A stretch of DNA of 64,000 bases from Meiothermus sp. CFH 77666 (GCF_017497985.1 NZ_JAGDFV010000004.1:1-64000), one strand, 5' to 3'. Shown: positions 8,302 to 18,686, counted from the stretch's first letter. A program made the numbers and translations. Notes: generated by a model from the sequence alone, not told the origin.

Positions 8302-9483
8302 ATGACGCAGATTCATACACAGCGGGCTTTGATAGATGGCCAGGATCTCTTGCGGGTGGAAATTAAGGCTCCCCAGGAAGGGGTGCAGGCCCGCCGGCTC
8401 GACCTGGCGCTGGTGATAGACCGCTCAGGCAGCATGTCCGGCCTGCGCCTGCGGGCGGCCCGGGAAGCCGCCGAGGGAATCCTCAAAACCCTGGCCGGTC
8501 AGGAGGTGCGTCTGGGCCTGGTTGCCTTTAACGATGGGGTCTTACGCTCTGAGGGTTGGGCGGGGCCTGCGGAGGCCCGGTTTTTCCTGGATGCCCTGGT
8601 GGCCCAGGGGAGCACCGACCTTTTTCGAGGCTGGCAGGTGGGCCAGCAGATGCTGACCCCGCAAAAAGGGCGACTGCGGGCGGTGCTGCTGCTAACCGAT
8701 GGACGGGCTAATCGAGGCCTGACCCAGCCCGAGGCCATTGCGGCCGAGGTGCTCCAGGCGGCACAACGAGGGGTGTACACCAGCACAGTTGGCATTGGGC
8801 TTGGCTACAACGAAGCCCTCCTCTCGAATATGGCCGAGGTAGGCGGCGGCACCCATCTGTTTTTGCCCGATGAGGCTGCTCCAGAGCTTACCCAGGCGCT
8901 CCTGGAAGAGTTGGCCTTTTTGCGGGGAACAGTGCTGGATGGGGTTGAACTGAAACTCCTGGGGGCCAGGGCGACCCCTTTGCTGGGGGTATGGGAAGGA
9001 GGGCAGGGCTACCTGGGCCCGATGGCGCCGGGCGAGGTGCGCACCCTGCTGCTTCAGCTCGAGCCCCTTTCGGACGTGGCCACCCTGGAAGCCGAGGTGC
9101 AACTGCCCGGGGGCCGCGAGAAGTATCGTTTGACCTTGCCCGAACCCGCGCCGACAGGCTCCGATTATCGGCAAGTGGCCTTTGAGCGAGCTGTGGCCCA
9201 GCTGCGGCTCCTGTATGCCAGGCTAAGCGATCTGGAGGGCCCCGGTCAGGCCCAGGTTCTGCTCGAGGCTGTCCAGCCAATCCGGGCTGCCTTGCAGGGT
9301 CACTCCGATGCCCGCACCCCCCAGTTGCTAGCTCAGCTTGAGCAGCTCGAGGCCCGCCTGAAGCGGCTCGCAACTTCCTTTGAGTTTCACGAAGCCCGCT
9401 GGTTTTCCAAGGCTTTTTTTACCGAGGCCGACAGCCTCAACTCCTCCAGCCGCAAACCCCGCAATTCTCGCACCGGTCGGTAG
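8302..9483 (+). CDS. VWA domain protein
   Basis: The ATG at 8302 is chosen because TTTGGAGGTAAAC is an excellent ribosome site; a longer frame from 8269 lacks one. The 393-residue protein has a von Willebrand A domain at about residues 34-200 with a complete metal site: DRSGS (40-44), Thr105 in GSTD and Asp133 in LTDGRAN. A beta-rich middle part and a helical C-terminus rich in L, E and Q follow. It has no signal peptide or membrane segment, so a cytoplasmic metal-dependent protein-interaction role is likely. No AAA+ MoxR-type partner is adjacent. Confidence 0.85.
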   Translation: MTQIHTQRALIDGQDLLRVEIKAPQEGVQARRLDLALVIDRSGSMSGLRLRAAREAAEGILKTLAGQEVRLGLVAFNDGVLRSEGWAGPAEARFFLDALVAQGSTDLFRGWQVGQQMLTPQKGRLRAVLLLTDGRANRGLTQPEAIAAEVLQAAQRGVYTSTVGIGLGYNEALLSNMAEVGGGTHLFLPDEAAPELTQALLEELAFLRGTVLDGVELKLLGARATPLLGVWEGGQGYLGPMAPGEVRTLLLQLEPLSDVATLEAEVQLPGGREKYRLTLPEPAPTGSDYRQVAFERAVAQLRLLYARLSDLEGPGQAQVLLEAVQPIRAALQGHSDARTPQLLAQLEQLEARLKRLATSFEFHEARWFSKAFFTEADSLNSSSRKPRNSRTGR

Positions 9484-9657
9484 GAATGTGCCGAAAGTGC
9501 ATGTGCTTGGGGCCGCCTGACCGCCACCCCCGAGGGCGTGCACTACGTCTCGCACGGCCTGAGCAAGCCCGGCCCGCGCCTGGTGATGACCCCCGACATC
9601 GCCCCCTGGATTCAATACTCAAAGGTAGCCGCTGATGATGTTTTCGACGCGGAATGA
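9484..9657 (+). pseudogene. Unidentified gene fragment after the VWA gene
   Basis: After the TAG stop of the VWA gene, the same frame stays open for 57 codons and reads like protein in the middle (GRLTATPEGVHYVSHGLSKP, then GPRLVMTPDIAPWI). There is no start codon with a ribosome site. It may be the remains of another gene or chance in GC-rich DNA. The rest of the gap to argJ (9658-9889) shows no gene on either strand. Confidence 0.3.
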
Positions 9658-9889
9658 TTGTTTGCTACGCTGAGGGTGTATGTTACGCGGTATCATCCCC
9701 CCTACGCCGAGCAACAGTAACGTTGCCTCGTCAGCGGGGTTTCCGGGGAAGGTTCGCCAAGACCAGCTCAAACGAGGGCTTTTGTGCGCTGGCATAGAAC
9801 TGCTGCAAAACGGATCCCGTTTCCTGGAAACATAGGTGTTGAAGACGCACAGCTTTCCCAATCACTGTATCGAAGGATATGCTGCTACC

Positions 9890-11032
9890 ATGCGACTTCC
9901 GATTGGTTTTCGTGCGGGTGCAACCCGGGCCGGTATTAAGCCCTCGGGCAAGCCTGACCTGGCTCTTTTGGTTTCCGGAACCCCTTGCAACTGGGCCTTT
10001 GTTGGAACCCTGAACAAGGCTGCCGCTCCTTGTGTGACTCGAGGCCGTGAGCTGCTGGCAAATGGTCAGCCTCTACAGGCCATTGTGGTCAATGCAGGCA
10101 ATGCCAACTGCGCCACCGGCCCGCAGGGTTTCCGGGCCGACCGGCAGATGGCCGAACTGGCCGCAGCCCAGCAGCGCATCGCCCCCGAGGCCGTCCTGAC
10201 TGCCTCCACGGGGGTCATCGGCCAGCCCTTGCCGGTAGAGAAAATCGAAGCAGGTCTGCCCAATATTCATCTGGGCCTGGACATTGACCCCTTTATGGAA
10301 GCCATCATGACCACCGACCTGGTGCCCAAAATGGCCGAGGCTACCCTATCGAGCGGGGCTCGAGTAGTCGGGGTTTGTAAGGGGAGTGGCATGATTGCGC
10401 CCAACATGGCCACCATGCTGGCCTACATCGTCTCTGATGCCGAGGTTTCCCAAACAGAGCTGCGGCGGGGCTGGCAGGGGGTGGTGGACAGAAGCTTCAA
10501 CCAGGTCACGGTGGACACCGACACCTCTACCAACGATATGGCCGTTCTGATGACCAATGGCGCGGCAGGGCCGGTGGATCTGGGTGAGTTCTGGCAGGCC
10601 ATTGAACAGGTCTGTGTGGAGCTGGCCCGCAAGCTGGCCCGCGACGGCGAGGGCGCTACCAAGCTGCTCACGGTGAAAGTAACCGGGGCCGCTAGCGACG
10701 CGGAAGCCCGCAAAGCCGCGCTCTCGGTGGCGGCCAGCCCTTTGTGGAAAAGCGCCGTCTACGGCAACGACCCCAACTGGGGTCGGGTCATGATGGCGCT
10801 GGGGAAAGCGGGGGTGGCACTTGAGGTAGACCGGGTTCGGATTGTCCTGCAAGGTATTCCCCTTTACGCCGGTCGGGTACTAGACTTCGACCGCACCGCA
10901 GCCAGCCAGGCCATGCAAACCGAAGAGGTGCTGGTAGAGGCCGACCTGGGACTGGGCGAGGGACAAGGAATGGCATGGGGATGCGACCTTACCGAAGGCT
11001 ATGTGCGAATTAACGCGCTCTATACCACCTAA
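9890..11032 (+). CDS. argJ: Glutamate N-acetyltransferase / amino-acid acetyltransferase (ArgJ)
   Basis: ArgJ moves the acetyl group from N-acetylornithine to glutamate, closing the cyclic arginine pathway; some members also use acetyl-CoA. The precursor cleaves itself before a conserved threonine, seen here as GMIAPNMA-T175-ML. Length from the chosen ATG ([10 protein letters not shown]) is 380 residues, normal for the family; a longer frame from 9836 adds an unlikely leader. AAGGA lies about 13 nt upstream. The last base of the TAA stop belongs to an IS630 insertion (11032). A 56-bp near-copy of the 3' end is found at 18631-18686. No other arg genes adjoin. Confidence 0.93.
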   Translation: MRLPIGFRAGATRAGIKPSGKPDLALLVSGTPCNWAFVGTLNKAAAPCVTRGRELLANGQPLQAIVVNAGNANCATGPQGFRADRQMAELAAAQQRIAPEAVLTASTGVIGQPLPVEKIEAGLPNIHLGLDIDPFMEAIMTTDLVPKMAEATLSSGARVVGVCKGSGMIAPNMATMLAYIVSDAEVSQTELRRGWQGVVDRSFNQVTVDTDTSTNDMAVLMTNGAAGPVDLGEFWQAIEQVCVELARKLARDGEGATKLLTVKVTGAASDAEARKAALSVAASPLWKSAVYGNDPNWGRVMMALGKAGVALEVDRVRIVLQGIPLYAGRVLDFDRTAASQAMQTEEVLVEADLGLGEGQGMAWGCDLTEGYVRINALYTT

Positions 11033-12126
11033 TACCAACTCTACGACGATGTGACACATAACGCCTCTTGAATCCAGGGCCAAAAGCAAAGCTGCTTGAC
11101 CCTGGTCGGGTCAGCCGCAAGCTGTGAGAAACTGCTCGGCAGCCAGGCGTTTGTGCTCCAGCGAAGGGTACACCTTGCCTTCAATAGCCCGCCTGACCTC
11201 CTCAAAAACCCGCTCGGCGGGGTTGAGCTCGGGCGAATAGGCCGGTTGAATGATCCGACGGCCCGAAAGCTCGGATAGGGTACGACCCCGGTGAACCCCC
11301 GCCCCATCCCAAACGTTGATCGCTAAGGCCCATTGCTCCAGCACCGGTTTGAGCTGTTCTTGTTTCATGCGCGGGATCCAATGCCACCTCAACTGGCCGA
11401 TGGCCGGTATCACCGCCAGCAGCAGGTAGGCATACCGGTATGCCCGCTGTACCCTCTGAACCACCTTCACCCCACGAGGCGCCAGCACCCGTCGAACCTG
11501 ACCCAGCAGTCCCAGCCGCATCTCATCGCTAGGGCCAGGGCCTCCCCCAGGTTCTGACCCAGTCGGTGAAGCGCTTCGCCTATCAGGGCTTTGAGCCCCC
11601 CTTTTTCCAGCGCCCTAGCGCTGCCGCATCGGCCTTGGCGGAACTCGGTCGCGGTGCTTTGGGGTGAACCTTCCAGCGAGCCATCAGCCCATACAGGCCT
11701 TTATAGCTGTACTGTACCCCAAAGCGTTGTTGCACCCACTGCTGCGCTTCTTCGTAGGTGCGAAAGCTTCCCTTGGCGCACTCATCTTTCAGTTCCAGCT
11801 GTTGGCCTTCATCCAGCCAGGCTCGACGGACTTTAACCCCCCAGCCCGGTACGCGCTTCAGAACCTCCCCCAATCCCCCGCCCGGTACCAGTCCAGCCAC
11901 CTGCTGAGGGTTTTACGTCCAATCCCCACCTCTTTGGCCGCCTCCTGCGCCGCTTTGCCCCGACGTACCAACCACATCGCCTGCAGCCGTTTGCGTCGTT
12001 CCAGGTGCTTCTCTCTTCTGTACAGCTCCTCCAACTCCTCTGCGCTTTCGACCCAATCGATTGGGGCAATCCTTCGACTCATTCCCCAATCCTACCTTAG
12101 GGGTCATCTTCGGTGAGATTTGGTAT
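11032..12126 (-). mobile_element. IS630-family insertion in the argJ stop codon
   Basis: The element is about 1,095 bp. Its ends are inverted repeats: ATACCAACTCTACGACGATG at the left and, on the other strand at the right, ATACCAAATCTCACCGAAGA. It is flanked by TA at 11030-11031 and 12127-12128, the target duplication expected for the IS630/Tc1-mariner group. Because the element begins with A, the argJ codon TAA is kept. Its transposase is broken (next entry). Confidence 0.85.
11111..12082 (-). pseudogene. IS630 transposase, interrupted
   Basis: Three frames on the minus strand make up one transposase. The N-terminal helix-turn-helix part (12082-11858) contains KAAQEAAKEVGIGRKTLSRW. A middle part (11900-11583) contains FGVQYSYKGLYGLMARW. 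The C-terminal DDE part (11521-11111) has VWDGAGVH and YSPELNPAERVFEEVRR, corresponding to the second Asp and the Glu of the triad. Some IS630 elements use one programmed frameshift, but two breaks and the gap between 11521 and 11583 point to decay. It is probably immobile unless a related copy acts in trans. Confidence 0.75.
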
Positions 12127-12253
12127 TAGCAGCGGGCAGTACCAACGGTCCCTGACACCAGACACCCATACAGGGCGTCTTGCCCCGCCCAGATCCACGC
12201 TGAGACTACCAATCTATTGACTACTTCCGTAACGTCGGTCATGTTCCTATCTC

Positions 12254-12850
12254 ATGGCAAAGCCGGTCTTTGCGACGGCAATACTGGCACAGGTGGGTCT
12301 GGCTCATAGCGAATACGGCTCGGCCAGTGGTTTTGTGCACGGTTGGATGCACCCATTGGGTGGTCTGGATCATTTGCTGGCCATGGTGGCCGTCGGGCTA
12401 TGGGCGGCACAGCTTGCCAGCGGGGGCGATCGCCGGGCCTTGTGGGGCGTACCCCTGGCCTTTGTAGCAGTGATGGCGCTGGGTGGCCTGCTGGGGATGC
12501 TTGGCCTGGAAGTGCCCCTTGTCGAGACCGGGATTCTGCTGTCGGTGTTCTTGCTGGGGGGCCTGGTGCTATTTGCAGCCCGAATGCAGCTGGGTTTCGG
12601 TGCAGTGCTGGTGGGATTGTTCACGTTGTTCCATGGCCACGCCCACGGTGCAGAGATGCCCGCCAGCGTCTCGGGCCTCGAGTACGCACTGGGCTTTGTG
12701 CTGTCCACGGCCCTTTTACACCTGATGGGTATCGGAGCCGGACTGCTCTCCGGCCAGGCCACCACCCTGCCCGCTTTGCATAAACTGCCCTTGCTGCGGC
12801 TGCTGGGGGCACTGGTGGTGCTGGGCGGAGTGATGGTGATGCAAGCCTGA
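12254..12850 (+). CDS. hupE: HupE/UreJ family membrane protein
   Basis: HupE/UreJ proteins are small membrane proteins linked to nickel uptake for hydrogenase or urease. The 198-residue sequence has the family motif HPLGGLDHLLAM (about 33-44), FHGHAHG near the centre and six or so hydrophobic segments. The N-terminus looks like a weak signal segment ending ...GLAHSEYGSASG. The ribosome site is poor, so the exact start is uncertain. It is the first gene right of the IS630 element and converges with hypB (24-nt gap), consistent with supplying Ni2+ to the hyp genes. Confidence 0.85.
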   Translation: MAKPVFATAILAQVGLAHSEYGSASGFVHGWMHPLGGLDHLLAMVAVGLWAAQLASGGDRRALWGVPLAFVAVMALGGLLGMLGLEVPLVETGILLSVFLLGGLVLFAARMQLGFGAVLVGLFTLFHGHAHGAEMPASVSGLEYALGFVLSTALLHLMGIGAGLLSGQATTLPALHKLPLLRLLGALVVLGGVMVMQA

Positions 12851-12874
12851 CCTGAACCGCTCAAACCAGCGGTA

Positions 12875-13552
12875 TCAGTGCTGGCTTCGCTTGGCTTTCA
12901 GGGCACCCTCGAGCCGCTCCAGCCAAGCCGCCATGCCGGTACCACGCTTGCCCGAAACCTCCAGGATCTCGATGCCCGGACGTATCTCACGCAGGTTCCG
13001 GTACATGGCTTCGTGGTCGAACTCCACTGCCTCGGCCAGGTCAATTTTGGTGATCAGGGCTATGTCGGCGGTGTTGATGAGGGTGGGGTACTTGAGCGGT
13101 TTGTCCTCGCCCTCGGTAGTGGAGAACAGTGCTACCCGCAGGTCTTCGCCCAGATCCCAGCTCGAGGGGCAGACCAGGTTGCCCACGTTCTCGATAAAGA
13201 GGAGGTCAATCTGGCGCAAGTCCCAGCCCTCTAGGTGTTCCTCAATCATGCGGGCCTCGAGGTGGCACAGGGTTTTGGTCTCGATCTGCCTTACCGGCGC
13301 GCCGCTCTCGGCCAGCCGTCGGGCATCGTTGTCGGTGGCCAGGTCGCCTACTAGGGCCGCAACCCGGTAGCGCGGGCTTAGCTCCAGCAGGGTCTGGCGC
13401 AGCAAAGTGGTCTTGCCCGAGCCAGGGCTGCTGACCAGGTTCAATACCAGCGTCCTGCTCTGGGCAAAGCGTTCGCGTAGTGAGCGGGCCAGCAGGTCAT
13501 TGTCCTTGAGCACGTTGGCCCGCACCTCGAGGATTCGTGGCGTTTTGGTCAT
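12875..13552 (-). CDS. hypB: Hydrogenase nickel-insertion GTPase HypB
   Basis: HypB is the GTPase that, with HypA, inserts nickel into [NiFe]-hydrogenase after the iron centre is built. The 225-residue protein has Walker A SSPGSGKTT (41-49), the metal-site pair Cys96-His97 in TLCHLEARM, ENVGNLVCP with Cys128, and the base-recognition motif TKID. It lacks the N-terminal CxxCGC motif and the histidine-rich nickel-storage stretch found in some HypBs. It begins 2 nt after the hypA stop, so the two are co-transcribed on the minus strand. Confidence 0.95.
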   Translation of the reverse strand: MTKTPRILEVRANVLKDNDLLARSLRERFAQSRTLVLNLVSSPGSGKTTLLRQTLLELSPRYRVAALVGDLATDNDARRLAESGAPVRQIETKTLCHLEARMIEEHLEGWDLRQIDLLFIENVGNLVCPSSWDLGEDLRVALFSTTEGEDKPLKYPTLINTADIALITKIDLAEAVEFDHEAMYRNLREIRPGIEILEVSGKRGTGMAAWLERLEGALKAKRSQH

Positions 13553-13554
13553 GG

Positions 13555-13899
13555 TCAGTCCTTTACCTCCAGGGCTACAATTTCCAGCTCCTTACCACGT
13601 CGGATCTCGCCCGAAAGCTCACCACAGCGAGGGCAGCGCAGGCTCTGGATGCCTGCCAACTCCACTTCGGCCTCGCAGGTGGGGCAGTAGATGGTCAGGG
13701 GCACCTCCTCGATCAGGAGACGGGTGCCCTCGAGGGGGGTGCCCTGGCTGGCTATCTCGAAGCCGAACAAGAGCGAGTCCACCACCACCCCCGAAAGTGC
13801 CCCTAATCGCAAGTGCACAGCCTCCACCTCTACCCCGCGTGCCGTTGCCTCCTCCTGGGCAACCGCAACGATATGGGTAGCGATTGAGAGCTCGTGCAT
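13555..13899 (-). CDS. hypA: Hydrogenase nickel chaperone HypA
   Basis: HypA delivers nickel together with HypB. The start at 13899 is chosen because the nickel site needs the N-terminal Met-His-Glu (MHELSI) and AGGTGGAG lies just upstream; an earlier GTG would bury this motif. The 114-residue protein has the structural zinc site CPTC (Cys72, Cys75) and CPRC (Cys89, Cys92). It is the promoter-proximal gene of the hypAB pair, divergent from the hypC operon across about 137 bp. Confidence 0.94.
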   Translation of the reverse strand: MHELSIATHIVAVAQEEATARGVEVEAVHLRLGALSGVVVDSLLFGFEIASQGTPLEGTRLLIEEVPLTIYCPTCEAEVELAGIQSLRCPRCGELSGEIRRGKELEIVALEVKD

Positions 13900-13994
13900 A
13901 GGCTCCACCTAGGGTGTTAAGATGATAGGGCAAGTCCAGAAACCCTCTTAAGCCTGACCGAAATGCATGGGTACAGGTGTCCTGAGCTAGCTCA

Positions 13995-14000
13995 TATAAT
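13995..14000 (+). promoter_or_regulatory. -10 element of the hypC operon
   Basis: A perfect TATAAT lies 37 nt before the hypC ATG; a good -35 is not visible at the right spacing (TACAGG-like). A weak -35 suggests an activator, but none is identified. Confidence 0.45.
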
Positions 14001-14036
14001 CTAGGTAGCGTCGCCTATTTTTGAAAGGAGTCCAGA

Positions 14037-14330
14037 ATGTGCCTTGCCATTCCTGGCCAGATTGTAGAGTTTGAAAGCGCCGATAAGCACATGGCGACCA
14101 TTGATGTGTCGGGGGTCAAGCGGCAGGTCAACCTGGATTTGCTGCGCGGTTCCCCCTTGGAGGTGGGTGACTGGGTGCTGATTCACGTGGGCTTTGCCAT
14201 GAGCAAGATCAGCGAGGCCCAGGCCCGCGAGCAGCTCCAGCTTTTGACCATGCTGGGCGAGGCCGAGGAAGCCCTGGAAGAACTCGAGGGCTACCAGTTT
14301 GCTGAGGAGCGAAGTCCCCATGCCCCATAA
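14037..14330 (+). CDS. hypC: Hydrogenase maturation chaperone HypC
   Basis: HypC binds HypD and carries the Fe(CN)2CO unit to the large hydrogenase subunit. The essential N-terminal MCLAIPG with Cys2 is present. The OB-like core follows, with VGDWVLIHVGFAMSKI typical of the family. The 97-residue length is slightly above usual because of an acidic helical tail. AAAGGAG lies 7 nt before the ATG. Its end overlaps the next gene by 11 nt, starting a compact plus-strand operon hypC-hypC2-hypD-hypE-SIS-grx. Confidence 0.94.
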   Translation: MCLAIPGQIVEFESADKHMATIDVSGVKRQVNLDLLRGSPLEVGDWVLIHVGFAMSKISEAQAREQLQLLTMLGEAEEALEELEGYQFAEERSPHAP

Positions 14331-14582
14331 CCTCGAGTTCTACGCTAGTTGCACCCTTGATGCCGACGGCTGCACCACCTGCGGCGACGTGGCGGTGCCC
14401 ACTTTTGTGATTGAAGTGGTCGGCAGAGATGCAGTGGTACGAGACCGTCTCGGTCAGCAAGCGACCATCGCAGTGGACTTTTTTCCTGAGGTCAGAGTGG
14501 GTGATGTGCTCCTGGTGCACATGGGCGTTGCCATCGCAAAACTTCCTGCCCCTGCCGCGGGAGCGGGCCAGGAGGGGGTAGC

Positions 14583-14586
<4 letters not shown>
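14320..14586 (+). CDS. Second HypC/HupF-like chaperone
   Basis: The start at 14320 (MPHNLEFY) overlaps the hypC stop and follows GAGGAG. The 88-residue protein shares the HypC-type core (VRVGDVLLVHMGVAIAKL) but lacks the N-terminal MC motif. Instead it has CTLDADGCTTCGD with three cysteines near residues 11-22. HypC paralogues with a CxTC-type motif occur beside hypC in some clusters serving oxygen-tolerant high-affinity hydrogenases, as far as I recall. The GTG of hypD overlaps its stop. It probably serves a particular large subunit or carries the iron intermediate. Confidence 0.8.
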
Positions 14587-15698
<1,112 letters not shown>

Positions 15699-15704
15699 AA
15701 ACCT

Positions 15705-16733
15705 ATGGTCAAACCAACTGCCATCCGCTTCAAGGACACCCAGATCGAGCTGGCCCACGGCTCCGGCGGCAAGGCCAGCCGTCGTCTGGTGGAGGGGCTG
15801 ATTGCGCCCATCCTGGGCAACCCTGCGCTGGACGATGCGGCCCTGCTGAGTCTGGGCAGTGCATCCCTGGCCTTTACCGCCGATAGCTTTGTGGTCAAGC
15901 CGCTGCGGTTTCCCGGCGGCTCCATTGGGGAGCTGGCCGTCAACGGTACGGTCAACGACCTCGCGGTCTCGGGGGCCAGACCGGTAGCCCTCCTTTCCAC
16001 GCTGATTCTGGAGGCCGGTCTTTCGGTTCAGGTTTTGCAAGCCGAACTCGAGGCCCTTCAGCAAGCGGCCCAGCGGGCCGGGGTGCAGGTGGTGGGCGGC
16101 GATACCAAGGTGGTGGAGCACGGCAAGGCCGATGGGCTTTTCATCAGCACCAGTGGGATTGGGCTGGTAGACGCACGGGTTAAGCTGGCTGCTGCCTCGG
16201 TACGCCCCGGCGACCAGGTGCTGCTCTCGGGCCCTATTGGCGACCACGGCATCACCATTCTGCTGGCCCGTGGCGAGCTTGACCTCGAGGCCAGCCTCGA
16301 GTCCGACACCCGCTCGGTCTGGCCCTTGGTGGAGGCGCTGATTGAGGCCGCCGCGCCCGGCCTGCGCTGGATGCGCGACCCTACCCGGGGCGGGGTGGCC
16401 ACCGCGCTCAACGAGCTGGCCAGGGATGCCCGGCTGGCCCTCAAGCTCTATGAAGAGCGCATTCCCATCCGCAACGAAGTGCGAGGGGCCTGTGAGATTC
16501 TGGGCCTCGACCCCCTGCACATTGCCAACGAAGGGCAGTTCATCGCCATTGTGGCCCCGGAGTACGCCGAAGCTGCGCTGGCGGCGGTGCAGGGTGTGGC
16601 CGGGGGTCGGGAAGCCAGGCTGGTTGGGGAGGTGGTGGAAACCCCCGCCGGCGTGGTCTACACCGTCAGTGGGTACGGCTCGAGCCGGGTGGTGGATATG
16701 CTGGTGGGCGACCCCCTGCCCCGCATCTGCTGA
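15705..16733 (+). CDS. hypE: Carbamoyl dehydratase HypE
   Basis: HypE dehydrates the thiocarboxamide made with HypF on its C-terminal cysteine to a thiocyanate, the source of the cyanide ligands. The 342-residue protein belongs to the PurM/SelD-like ATP-binding family: HGSGGKAS near residue 18, NGTVNDLAVSGA, GGDTKVV and MRDPTRGGVAT. It ends in the required PRIC with the terminal cysteine. It lies 6 nt after hypD. HypF, its obligate partner, is not in the window and must be elsewhere if the pathway works. Confidence 0.96.
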   Translation: MVKPTAIRFKDTQIELAHGSGGKASRRLVEGLIAPILGNPALDDAALLSLGSASLAFTADSFVVKPLRFPGGSIGELAVNGTVNDLAVSGARPVALLSTLILEAGLSVQVLQAELEALQQAAQRAGVQVVGGDTKVVEHGKADGLFISTSGIGLVDARVKLAAASVRPGDQVLLSGPIGDHGITILLARGELDLEASLESDTRSVWPLVEALIEAAAPGLRWMRDPTRGGVATALNELARDARLALKLYEERIPIRNEVRGACEILGLDPLHIANEGQFIAIVAPEYAEAALAAVQGVAGGREARLVGEVVETPAGVVYTVSGYGSSRVVDMLVGDPLPRIC

Positions 16734-16761
16734 CCCAGACCCAAAAATACGCCAATCAGCC

Positions 16762-17931
16762 ATGAACCAGGCGGGGGCGATAGACCAGATCCAGGCCGCG
16801 ATGCAGGCACGCAATACGCTGTCGAAGGCTTTTTTTGACCAGGAGGCAGCGCGTCTGGCCGAGGTCTGCCGACAGATGTCCGAACGGTTTCTGGCCGGGG
16901 GCCGCCTGCTGGCTTTCGGGCAGGGGCCCTACGCCACCGATGCACAACACGTTTCGGTGGAGTTTGTGCATCCGGTTATTGTGGGCAAGCGGGCCCTGCC
17001 GGCGCTCGACCTGTCCCTTTACTTCCGGCCCTGGTTAGAAGCCCTGCTCCGGCCCGAGGACATGGTCATGGGGTTTGCCCCTGCGTCGGGCGATGCCGAG
17101 GTCGAGGCAGCCCTGGCCTTCGCGCGGCAGAAAGGGGCCCTGACGTTTGCGCTCACGGGCCAGGGGGCCGACTACGCAGTGGAGGTCGCCACCCACCCTT
17201 TCATCCACCAGGAAATAGTAGAGATGCTCTATCACGTGCTGTGGGAGACCGTCCATGTTTTTTTCGAGCACCGCGAGAGCCGTCATGAACTGGGAGCGAC
17301 CTCGTTTTTGTACCCATTCCTGGGCACAGAAAAGCAGGACACAGCAGCCCTGCTGGCCGAGGCCGCCGAATCCATTCGCCTGAAGGTGGCCGAAGACGCC
17401 CGCTTACGGCTGGTGGTAGCCGAGCAGCAGTCAGAGGCCATCGCCAGTGCCGCAAGCAGGATTGCCGAGCGGTTGGAGCGGGGTGGCAAGCTGATCCTCT
17501 TTGGCAACGGGGGTTCGGCCACCGACGCCAACGACCTTGCCCTGGACTGCGTGGCTCCACCGCTGGGCTGGAAGCCGATTCCGGCCATCTCGCTGGCCCT
17601 CGAGCCTGCCAACCTCTCGGCCATCGCCAACGATGTGGGCCCCGAGGTGGTTTTCCTCCGTCAACTGATTGCCCAGGCCCGCCCGGAGGATGTGGTGGTG
17701 GGCATCTCTACCAGTGGGGGCTCCAGAAACATTCTTCTGACCCTGGGGGAAGCCCGCAAACGAGGGCTCCTGACCCTTGCGCTGCTCGGCTACGATGGGG
17801 GAGAGGTGGTGCGGCAACACCTGGCCGACCTGGCCATTGTGGTACCTTCAGACCACATTCCGCGCATCCAGGAAGTGCAGGCCTCGGTCTATCACGTGAT
17901 CCGCGAACAGTTGGGAGTGTTATGGCATTAG
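16762..17931 (+). CDS. Double SIS-domain protein of the hyp operon
   Basis: The ATG at 16762 (MNQAGAIDQI) is preferred over a frame running back into hypE. The 389-residue protein contains two sugar-isomerase (SIS) domains. The second (about 195-389) keeps phosphate-binding features of GmhA-type phosphoheptose isomerases: LILFGNGGSATDANDLALD and VVGISTSGGSRN. The first (about 15-180) is more divergent, with LLAFGQGPYATDAQHVSVEF and FAPASGD. SIS proteins are found near hyp genes of some high-affinity hydrogenases, but their function there is not settled. It overlaps the next gene by 10 nt, so it belongs to the same transcript. Confidence 0.8.
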   Translation: MNQAGAIDQIQAAMQARNTLSKAFFDQEAARLAEVCRQMSERFLAGGRLLAFGQGPYATDAQHVSVEFVHPVIVGKRALPALDLSLYFRPWLEALLRPEDMVMGFAPASGDAEVEAALAFARQKGALTFALTGQGADYAVEVATHPFIHQEIVEMLYHVLWETVHVFFEHRESRHELGATSFLYPFLGTEKQDTAALLAEAAESIRLKVAEDARLRLVVAEQQSEAIASAASRIAERLERGGKLILFGNGGSATDANDLALDCVAPPLGWKPIPAISLALEPANLSAIANDVGPEVVFLRQLIAQARPEDVVVGISTSGGSRNILLTLGEARKRGLLTLALLGYDGGEVVRQHLADLAIVVPSDHIPRIQEVQASVYHVIREQLGVLWH

Positions 17932-18161
17932 AGTTGTTTGGCACCCGGAGCTGCCCCTTTACCGCCGAGTTGCGGGAAGACCTCGAGTGGCGGGGAGTGA
18001 CGTTTGTTGAGTATGACGTAGAGGTGGATGAACAGGCCCTCGAGCGGATGCTCGCCCTTACCCACGGCCAGCGCACCGTGCCCGTGCTGGTCGAGGGTGG
18101 GAAGGTCAAGCAAATCGGCTGGCAGGGGCGTGGCTGCGTGGTGGGGCAGGGGCCGTCGTAG
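17922..18161 (+). CDS. Glutaredoxin-like thiol protein
   Basis: The 79-residue protein has a thioredoxin fold pattern: LELFGTRSCPFTAELREDLE with Cys11 in a CPFT motif (single cysteine, monothiol-like), then TVPVLVEGGKV with the cis-proline. It is the last gene of the hypC operon and overlaps the SIS gene. A role in redox or thiol handling during hydrogenase assembly is inferred only from position. The C-terminal GRGCVVGQGPS adds another cysteine. Confidence 0.75.
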   Translation: MALELFGTRSCPFTAELREDLEWRGVTFVEYDVEVDEQALERMLALTHGQRTVPVLVEGGKVKQIGWQGRGCVVGQGPS

Positions 18162-18170
18162 AATACCCTC

Positions 18171-18617
18171 GTGCCCTGGAACCCCGATCAATACAACCAA
18201 TTTCGAGCCGAGCGCTTGGCCCCTTTTTCGATCTGCTGTCGTTGATGAAGATACGCCCCAATCTCAAAGTGGTGGATCTGGGCTGTGGAACAGGAGAGCT
18301 AACCCGCAAACTGGCAGACAATCTGCCTGGCTCCGAGGCCTTGGGTTTGGATTACTCGACAGATATACTGTCTAAATCGGCAACCTTTGTCAGATCGTGG
18401 CTGTACTTTGAACAAGGCGATACCCGGGCGCTGAAGAGTGGGTGAGATTTGATTTTTTCTAATGCTGCCCTGAAATGTCTGGAAGACCATGCCCGACTGA
18501 TCCCAACGCTCTGGAGTCGTCTCAAACCGGATTGTCAACTAGTGATGCAGATGCCTGACAACCACGACCATCCTTCCTGCCGGCTGACCAGCGAACTGGT
18601 CGAGATGGAGCCATTCT
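18171..18617 (+). pseudogene. tam: trans-Aconitate 2-methyltransferase remnant
   Basis: The remnant begins VPWNPDQYNQFRAERLAPF, the family start, then loses frame in a T-run near 18228. It continues in another frame with VVDLGCGTGELTRKLA, the SAM-binding motif. It then meets an in-frame TGA at 18443-18445 and resumes as DLIFSNAALKCLEDHARLIP up to LTSELVEMEPF. After about 18617 the sequence jumps toward a copy of the argJ 3' end. One frameshift, one nonsense codon and a missing C-terminus show that it is dead. Confidence 0.8.
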
Positions 18618-18630
18618 GTACTTTTTCACT

Positions 18631-18686
18631 GGGGCTGCGACCTTACAGAAGGCTATGTGCGAATTAATGCGCTCTATACCACCTAA
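18631..18686 (+). repeat. Second copy of the argJ 3' end
   Basis: These 56 bases match 10977-11032 at 53 positions and include the codons for [10 protein letters not shown] and TAA. The copy is not joined to an argJ body. It marks the right border of the hyp island as a direct repeat. The bases after its stop (AAGTAACGC) lead into the next gene and are probably the original downstream flank of argJ. Confidence 0.85.

Noticed and set aside
11858-12082. Separate HTH regulator gene
   Set aside because: It is the N-terminal piece of the IS630 transposase inside the element's terminal repeats.
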